Shown piece by piece: positions 4,887-9,671 of a stretch of 9,671 nt of DNA. The position numbers were made by a program, and so were the translations under genes. The DNA is from JAQVEM01 sp964556165 (GTDB lineage Bacteria; Actinomycetota; Humimicrobiia; Humimicrobiales; Humimicrobiaceae). Below the pieces are notes generated by a model that saw only the letters and a program-made list of their open reading frames with translations, was not told the origin of the DNA and made no database searches. Location: positions 1 to 9,671 of the forward strand of contig CAZKVH010000031.1 of assembly GCA_964556165.1 (NCBI GenBank). The letters are read 5' to 3'. The first letter of the stretch is position 1. Every line of letters begins with the position of its first letter.

Positions 4887-6026
4887 TCATTTACAGTAGC
4901 CCTGTATGAAGTCATCAATTGTTTTTATCCACCCTTCTATAACCCCTGAATATTCCTTAAACTTTTCCGGGTCCTTTTCATACCCTTTCAGCAGTTCTTT
5001 TTGATGCTCCCAGTAATCAGCCAACTTTTGGGGCTGCAGTTTTTTTATTAATGCTTCCGATATCTCACCTCTGTCCATTATTGTTTTTTTAAGCTCATCC
5101 AGCAGTGATAGAAAATATTCAGGCGCTGCGCCGGTATATTTCTTAAAGTCTCTAAATATCCACTGCCTCTCAAATACAGATCTCTTCTGCCACGATTCAG
5201 ACTGTTCCAAAAGCGTTTTTTGCATACTGCTTACCAGTGAAAAAGCGATATCTTTATTTTCTTTTGAAAGATTGTATACAGTTTTAATATCCGCTTTTAT
5301 TTCTATACCTATATCTGTCAATGCCTGAAAAGAGCTTATTTCCAGTCCACGATATTTATCTGCCATTGCTACTGCTGCAGCATATCCCGCCCCGGCAGCC
5401 TCAACGGATATAGCAGCGCTCTCAGACATTTTTAAAAATTCTTCTACTGTTTTACCATATAAATCCGCTATTTTAGATATGTTTTCCATAAGACCTTCGG
5501 TTTTCGCAATTCCAGGACCGATAGTAAATGTTATTACACCTGTATCCTCAAGTTCCATCGCCAGTGTGCTCGAAAGCTCTACCTGAGCAGTCTTGAATAC
5601 TTCGTATGCACCAATATAAGGAGCTGGGCCAGAAGAAGACACAAAGACAATAATTCCATCATTTCTTTTAATCATATCCGGCAGGAAATAGGAAGTAAGC
5701 ATAATCGGTCCCCTCAAATTTGTCTGATAACTTAGGTCCCATCCCTGGATTCCCACTCTGTGAACTGCACCAACAAATACATTTATGGCATTATTGATAA
5801 TAACATCTACCTTCCCGAACCTATTAATCACTTTAACTTTAAGGTTTTTAATGCTCTCTTCTTTGCTGACATCAGTATGAATGAAAAGCGCTCTTTCTGA
5901 ACCAAGCTCTTCNNNNNNNNNNNNNNNNNNNNNNNNNNNNNNNNNNNNNNNNNNNNNNNNNNNNNNNNNNNNNNNNNNNNNNNNNNNNNNNNNNNNNNNN
6001 NNNNNNNNNNNNTTAAATTTCTTCAT
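4887..6026 (-). CDS. short-chain dehydrogenase/reductase with helical C-terminal extension (interrupted by gap)
   Basis: The NAD(P)-binding GxxxGxG region falls in the 100-N gap, so only MKKF and residue 39 onward are visible. HTDVS (50-54), INNA (77-80), catalytic Asn in NLRG (N103), Ser in FVSSSG (S130/S131), and YEVFK (Y141, K145) define a classical SDR; GPGIAKT (170-176) is the usual PG-T loop. The Ser-to-Tyr spacing is 10-11 residues, shorter than the usual ~13, and Phe replaces the common Ser before the active-site Lys. Residues ~240-379 form a charged, helix-rich extension that ordinary SDRs (~250 aa) lack and that I do not recognise. Substrate unknown. Start: ATG at 6026 with no strong ribosome site; the frame across the gap is unproven. 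It lies 57 nt after the M3-peptidase gene. Confidence 0.8.
   Translation of the reverse strand: MKKFXXXXXXXXXXXXXXXXXXXXXXXXXXXXXXXXXXEELGSERALFIHTDVSKEESIKNLKVKVINRFGKVDVIINNAINVFVGAVHRVGIQGWDLSYQTNLRGPIMLTSYFLPDMIKRNDGIIVFVSSSGPAPYIGAYEVFKTAQVELSSTLAMELEDTGVITFTIGPGIAKTEGLMENISKIADLYGKTVEEFLKMSESAAISVEAAGAGYAAAVAMADKYRGLEISSFQALTDIGIEIKADIKTVYNLSKENKDIAFSLVSSMQKTLLEQSESWQKRSVFERQWIFRDFKKYTGAAPEYFLSLLDELKKTIMDRGEISEALIKKLQPQKLADYWEHQKELLKGYEKDPEKFKEYSGVIEGWIKTIDDFIQGYCK
5913..6012. other. assembly gap of exactly 100 N
   Basis: 100 consecutive Ns inside the SDR coding region. A round 100 is the common placeholder for a gap of unknown size. MKKF plus 34 unknown codons before EELGSERALFIHTDV is roughly 8-12 residues shorter than a typical SDR N-terminus, so the true gap is probably longer. 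Confidence 0.97.
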
Positions 6027-6083
6027 TACTTTTAACCATTATAAATAGATTTAATTTTTTTTATAAATATATCAGCAGCGATA

Positions 6084-7589
6084 TCAAATATTTTTGAAAC
6101 TTTTAATCTCATCCATAAGTGATTCTATAAGATAATCAACATTCAAAACATCAAAGCCCAGAGAGGACAAAATTTCATTTACTGAATATTTTTGCCCCGA
6201 GCTCCAGAGTTCCTTCAGGAAAGAGCCTGCCTCTTTCTTCCTGTACCAGTTATAACCAAATTTCCTGTGCATATATTCCTTAAGCTGTGCCTGGAATATC
6301 CATGCTTTTATATAATTTATGCAATAAAACCCTTCGTCTACATCTTTTAAGTAACTTTTTTCTGTGTAGTCCATTTGATTTACTTCTGATAAAATATCCT
6401 TATAAACAGCATCCTTTCCCCCCAACTGTGAACCGTCATGAAGAATAAGTTCATATTCGAGCTTGCCAGCATATCTTCTTAAAAACCACAGTTTTACCAG
6501 ATTCGAAAAATAAACAAACTCCCCTGCCTGGTCTTTATCCATTCCAAAAAAATCAGCAAGCCATCTCTTATTCTGCATAAGCTGTTCCATGCAAAAAGCA
6601 TAACCTTCTGTGACAGCATTATCGCCCAGATATCTATACTCAAAGTCGATGTTCGGCTCTGTATTCCCAAAATGCAGAGCATGTCCGCCTTCATGAAGTA
6701 TTGTCTCGTAATCATCCTGACCACCTGCCGGCATCACCACGAGGTATATCTCTGATGGTATACCGGGGGTACTGCAAAACGCTCTCGGTGATTTGTTCTT
6801 CCTCTCTTCCGTATCAAGATAAATATTCTTATAATTATCGATATCTATTCCCACGCCTGAAATGGTTTCTTTAAATATCTCGACAAGTCTGTCTTTTTTA
6901 AAAAACCTATCATATTTGTTTGCCCTTTTTAAAAATGCGAAATCACTTCTTCTTGAGCCGCTCAGTGGTATGCCTAACTCCGTCTCCAGCAAATTTCCAA
7001 AACGATTCCGGTATAAATCCCCAGTATCTGCCAGTAGTTTTTCCATTTTCTCCTCAAGTTTTTTAAAATCATCATCTTTCAAATATGAAAAAAGCTCTGA
7101 ATAGCTTGGAAATCCCAGCTCCAGCACAATCTCATGAACATAGTCCCAGTATTTATATAGATTTTTATTTAAATCTTCAGCCAAAACTCTATTTCTACTA
7201 TCGTCAATGGTATCCCTTTTAATTTTGTCAGGTTCATTTATAAGCAGAATTTCGGAATATCTAAATGGTACTTCTTCCCCTTCAATATTAACCCTTGCTT
7301 TTACCTCATCCTCCGCAATCTTATCAATGAGATTCCTGGTCTGCATCTCGATATAACCTTCAGTGCAGAACTTCAGTAAAAACGATGCTTTCTTTTTTTC
7401 TTCTCCGTTACTTCTTTCTTTTATATCCTTAAAATAATCTATGTTACCTCTATCAAATAAACTCTTAAATTCATCATATATATCACTGACGTTAAGATTT
7501 TCTTTTATGCCTGCAAAATGAAGATAAAATTCTTTATCCATCTTATACAAAAAAGATTCTGCGTTTTTCCTGTATTCCTTGATATCCAT
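6084..7589 (-). CDS. M3-like zinc metallopeptidase (oligoendopeptidase)
   Basis: 501 aa with no signal peptide, so probably cytoplasmic. The zinc motif HEGGH is at 299-303 (H299, E300 catalytic, H303), with the third ligand probably E328 in AVTEGYAF, the gluzincin arrangement of the M3/thimet-oligopeptidase clan. PRAFCSTPGIPSEIYLVV (268-285) and PAGGQDDYETILHE before it match the region leading to the active site in M3 proteins. The N-terminal half is helical and charged and likely forms the lid over the cleft. The family cleaves short peptides; substrate here is unknown. It is shorter than PepF/thimet enzymes (~600-700 aa) but looks complete. The ATG has AGGAAGGA (7601-7594) 4 nt upstream. 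It lies between the YhaM-like gene (99 nt upstream) and the SDR gene (57 nt downstream). Confidence 0.88.
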   Translation of the reverse strand: MDIKEYRKNAESFLYKMDKEFYLHFAGIKENLNVSDIYDEFKSLFDRGNIDYFKDIKERSNGEEKKKASFLLKFCTEGYIEMQTRNLIDKIAEDEVKARVNIEGEEVPFRYSEILLINEPDKIKRDTIDDSRNRVLAEDLNKNLYKYWDYVHEIVLELGFPSYSELFSYLKDDDFKKLEEKMEKLLADTGDLYRNRFGNLLETELGIPLSGSRRSDFAFLKRANKYDRFFKKDRLVEIFKETISGVGIDIDNYKNIYLDTEERKNKSPRAFCSTPGIPSEIYLVVMPAGGQDDYETILHEGGHALHFGNTEPNIDFEYRYLGDNAVTEGYAFCMEQLMQNKRWLADFFGMDKDQAGEFVYFSNLVKLWFLRRYAGKLEYELILHDGSQLGGKDAVYKDILSEVNQMDYTEKSYLKDVDEGFYCINYIKAWIFQAQLKEYMHRKFGYNWYRKKEAGSFLKELWSSGQKYSVNEILSSLGFDVLNVDYLIESLMDEIKSFKNI

Positions 7590-7688
7590 TTAATCCTTCC
7601 TCGCTAACTTTTATAAAAAAAATAGTTTTAAAAAAAATATAAAATATTATCCTATGATTTATCCCGGGGCTAACAGCTTGTGAACAAT

Positions 7689-8789
7689 TTAAAACAATCC
7701 GTCCTGCTCACTATCTTTTTTTGGTTCCAATCCATTTTCTTTTTCTTCCCTGTCATTTGAAACCTGGCCACCCTCATCAATAACACTGTCAATATTAACA
7801 TTTTCTTCTTCATATCCATCTTCGTTAAGTTCGAGTTTTTTTAAGAAAACCGGTCTTTCAAAATTCTTTGCATAATCCGACCAATCGCTGCCGCTTCTAT
7901 TTGCTTCCAGTATCAAATTATAACCGCCCACATCAGAATCCATATGGTCTACATGGTAAACTATAAAAGCCTCAAGAATTTTTGGTCTTTTTGGTGAACC
8001 AAATTCCTTATGACCGTGATGGCTCAATATTATATGAAGAAGCCTGTTGCTCAAATCTGAAGGGAATCCATCTATTTGTTTAATTTTCTCAAGAATCCAG
8101 CCATAACCCATAGTTACATGACCAAGAAGCCTGCCCTCGTCTGTAACTTCAGTAGTTAATTTTGTCTCATACTCCCTTATTTTCGCGATATCATGGAGCA
8201 TCGCCCCGCTTATCAGTAAATCATAATTTAAGTTTTTATAAATCCTGTAGACAGCATCACAGATTTTCGTAACGTTCAAAGTGTGCTCAAGCAATCCACC
8301 TTTATATGCATGATGGTACTGTACTGCCGCTGTCGAATTCTTAAAATCTTTTACGAATTTTTCATCATCAAAGAAAAGCCCGAGCAGTCTCTTCAAATAG
8401 CGATTTTTAATACTGCCTGAATATTCCTTTAATTCTTTAAACATCTTTTCAACATCTTTTTTAGATGTTTTTACGAAGTCTGATGGTCTTATTTTTTCGC
8501 TATCGTTAAACTTATTTAATGAGCTTATTACAATTTGCTTTCCTCCCCTGTATTCTTTCACATCTCCTTTTAGTGAAATAAAATCTCCTTTATCGAATTC
8601 TTCTGTACTAAGATAAGTTTCTGTCCAGATAACCCCTTCTATGCTTCCTTCCCTGTCCTGAAGTAAAACCGTGCAATAATCCTCGCCATTTTTTTTCTTT
8701 CTTACTCTTTTATCAGCCACCAGGAATACACTATCTGCTTCTTTCCCTATTTCAAGTTCCGATACAAATTGCTTCTTAATTAATTCCAT
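7689..8789 (-). CDS. yhaM: YhaM-type 3'-5' exoribonuclease (OB fold plus HD domain)
   Basis: 366 aa. Residues ~15-95 are an OB-fold nucleic-acid-binding domain (tRNA-anticodon type: YCTVLLQDREGSIEGVIW, then GDFISLKGDVKEYRGGKQIVI). Residues ~150-300 are an HD metal-dependent domain with H169 (GGLLEHT), H199-D200 (AMLHDIAK), H224, H257-H258 (LSHHGHKEFGSPKRP) and D281 (YHVDHMD). This is the architecture of Bacillus YhaM/CBF1, which degrades RNA and single-stranded DNA from the 3' end. Those proteins are ~314 aa; here ~45 extra residues (about 322-366) form an acidic, probably disordered tail ending EQDGLF. The ATG has AAAGGA about 11 nt upstream, a rather long spacing. It follows surE by 67 nt. 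Confidence 0.9.
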   Translation of the reverse strand: MELIKKQFVSELEIGKEADSVFLVADKRVRKKKNGEDYCTVLLQDREGSIEGVIWTETYLSTEEFDKGDFISLKGDVKEYRGGKQIVISSLNKFNDSEKIRPSDFVKTSKKDVEKMFKELKEYSGSIKNRYLKRLLGLFFDDEKFVKDFKNSTAAVQYHHAYKGGLLEHTLNVTKICDAVYRIYKNLNYDLLISGAMLHDIAKIREYETKLTTEVTDEGRLLGHVTMGYGWILEKIKQIDGFPSDLSNRLLHIILSHHGHKEFGSPKRPKILEAFIVYHVDHMDSDVGGYNLILEANRSGSDWSDYAKNFERPVFLKKLELNEDGYEEENVNIDSVIDEGGQVSNDREEKENGLEPKKDSEQDGLF

Positions 8790-8856
8790 AATATTTATTT
8801 TCCTTTATTATTTACGCTTAAACTAAAAAATAGAATATATATTTATTCTTCTTACA

Positions 8857-9633
8857 TTATTTCTTTATAACCCACTTCTTAAAATAATCCAGATTTTTGT
8901 AGTCAGTCATATCATAATGAATAGGAGTTATGGAAACATAATTGTTCTTTACGGCACAATAATCTGAATTTATATCTATATTCTCCCCGTTAAACTCGCC
9001 GTCCATCCAGTAGTAATCCATTCCTCTCGGGTCCACCCTTTTTATGAATTTATCCTTAACCCTCGCGTTACTCTGCCTGGTAATCAGTACACCCTTTATT
9101 TTATCTTCGGGGACATCCGGAATATTAATATTAAGAAGTGTCCCCCGCGGAATCCCCCCATTTTTTAGTATCTTATCAACAATTTGTTTCGTAAAATTTG
9201 CCGCATAACTGAAATCCGGGTTAATAAGATTATCAACTGACACAGCTATTGAAGATATGCCAAGGGTAGTCCCTTCGGTCGCTGCCGATACAGTACCTGA
9301 ATAAATTATATTTTCCCCCAGATTGGCTCCTCTGTTAATTCCTGAAATAATTAAATCCGGAGTTTTTTTTAGAATAGCTCCTATGGCTATTTTCACGCAA
9401 TCGGCTGGAGTTCCATCCACTGCATATCCCAGGAAACTGCCATCCCTGTATTCTTTCTTCACGGAAATAGGTCTGAATACCGTAATAGCATGGCCTACTG
9501 CACTTGTTTCTCTATTAGGTGCTATTATTTTTACATCCAGTCTTTTATCATTACTGAGAACTTTATAAAGGGTATAAATTCCTTCGGAATCTATTCCATC
9601 ATCATTAGTTAGCAGAATACTTTTTTCTTTCAT
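8857..9633 (-). CDS. surE: 5'/3'-nucleotidase SurE
   Basis: 258 aa, the usual length. A metal-dependent phosphatase of nucleoside 5'- and 3'-monophosphates, in the cytoplasm. LLTNDDGIDSEGI (7-19) gives metal ligands D11 and D12; APNRETSAVGHAIT (38-51) gives S44; SGINRGANLGENIIYSGTVSAATEG (97-121) gives N100 and the phosphate loop. VDGTPADCV (72-80) and the C-terminal SITPIHYDMTDY (234-245) are also characteristic. The ATG at 9633 is preceded by AAAGG only 3 nt away, which is tight, but the N-terminus fits the family exactly. First gene of a co-oriented group with the YhaM-like nuclease, whose products SurE could dephosphorylate (inference). Confidence 0.96.
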   Translation of the reverse strand: MKEKSILLTNDDGIDSEGIYTLYKVLSNDKRLDVKIIAPNRETSAVGHAITVFRPISVKKEYRDGSFLGYAVDGTPADCVKIAIGAILKKTPDLIISGINRGANLGENIIYSGTVSAATEGTTLGISSIAVSVDNLINPDFSYAANFTKQIVDKILKNGGIPRGTLLNINIPDVPEDKIKGVLITRQSNARVKDKFIKRVDPRGMDYYWMDGEFNGENIDINSDYCAVKNNYVSITPIHYDMTDYKNLDYFKKWVIKK

Positions 9634-9640
9634 AGCCTTT

Positions 9641-9671
9641 ATTATAAATTGAGTATAAAATTCTACAATAC
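9641..9671 (-). promoter_or_regulatory. possible surE promoter at window edge
   Basis: On the minus strand there is a perfect TATAAT at 9646-9641, only 7 nt before the surE ATG, and TATACT at 9657-9652. The first would give an almost leaderless mRNA. The -35 of the second would lie outside the window, so neither can be decided. Confidence 0.3.

Noticed and set aside
6069..6084. ATATC-N6-GATAT hairpin at the end of the M3 peptidase gene
   Set aside because: The stem is 5 bp of nearly all A/T, overlaps the stop codon, and is followed by A-rich rather than T-rich sequence on the transcribed strand, so it is not a credible terminator.
1..9671. CRISPR array, tRNA, rRNA, insertion sequence, prophage or defence island
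   Set aside because: No regularly spaced repeats, tRNA-like cloverleaf, rRNA signature, transposase, integrase or known defence protein was found by eye on either strand.

Overview
The window is AT-rich bacterial chromosome with densely packed housekeeping and accessory genes. I see no phage, IS, CRISPR, tRNA or rRNA signal. The best taxonomic clue is at the left end. A thioredoxin reductase gene is followed by a gene with the architecture and diagnostic motifs of CwlM, the cytoplasmic amidase-like regulator of actinobacterial cell-wall synthesis, in the same order as in mycobacteria (trxB-trxC-cwlM). With the low GC, this suggests a deep-branching, low-GC, probably anaerobic member of Actinomycetota or a neighbouring lineage from a metagenome assembly. 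That placement is inference. A run of exactly 100 Ns (5913-6012) is an assembly gap.

Layout. (1) 9-2094, minus strand: trxB then the cwlM-like gene, with no trxA between them. (2) 2297-2533, minus: a 78-aa ribbon-helix-helix protein with a near-consensus promoter, a small palindrome on its -35 box, and a hairpin terminator that separates it from trxB. (3) 2791-3309, plus: a LOG-fold protein of the TIGR00725 type, divergent from the RHH gene. Its 3' end overlaps the end of the opposing DUF1844 gene by 17 bp. (4) 3293-4243, minus: apt (TTG start) and a DUF1844 gene, probably one operon. (5) 4528-4722, plus: a shortened, atypical DUF3795 protein. (6) 4887-9633, minus: surE, a YhaM-type OB/HD exoribonuclease, an M3-like metallopeptidase and a short-chain dehydrogenase with a long helical C-terminal extension. 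These four are co-oriented with gaps of 57-99 bp.

Functionally, surE, the YhaM-like nuclease and apt belong to nucleotide and RNA turnover: RNA decay to nucleotides, nucleotide dephosphorylation, and adenine salvage. trxB supplies reducing power for thiol homeostasis. The cwlM-like protein probably regulates peptidoglycan precursor synthesis or export rather than cutting the wall, because all three zinc-ligand positions of its amidase domain are substituted. The peptidase recycles peptides and the SDR has no assignable substrate. I found no defence or other obviously new multi-gene system. The points most worth following are the CwlM-like pseudoenzyme locus, the SDR extension, the shortened DUF3795 gene and the RHH/LOG divergent regulatory region.
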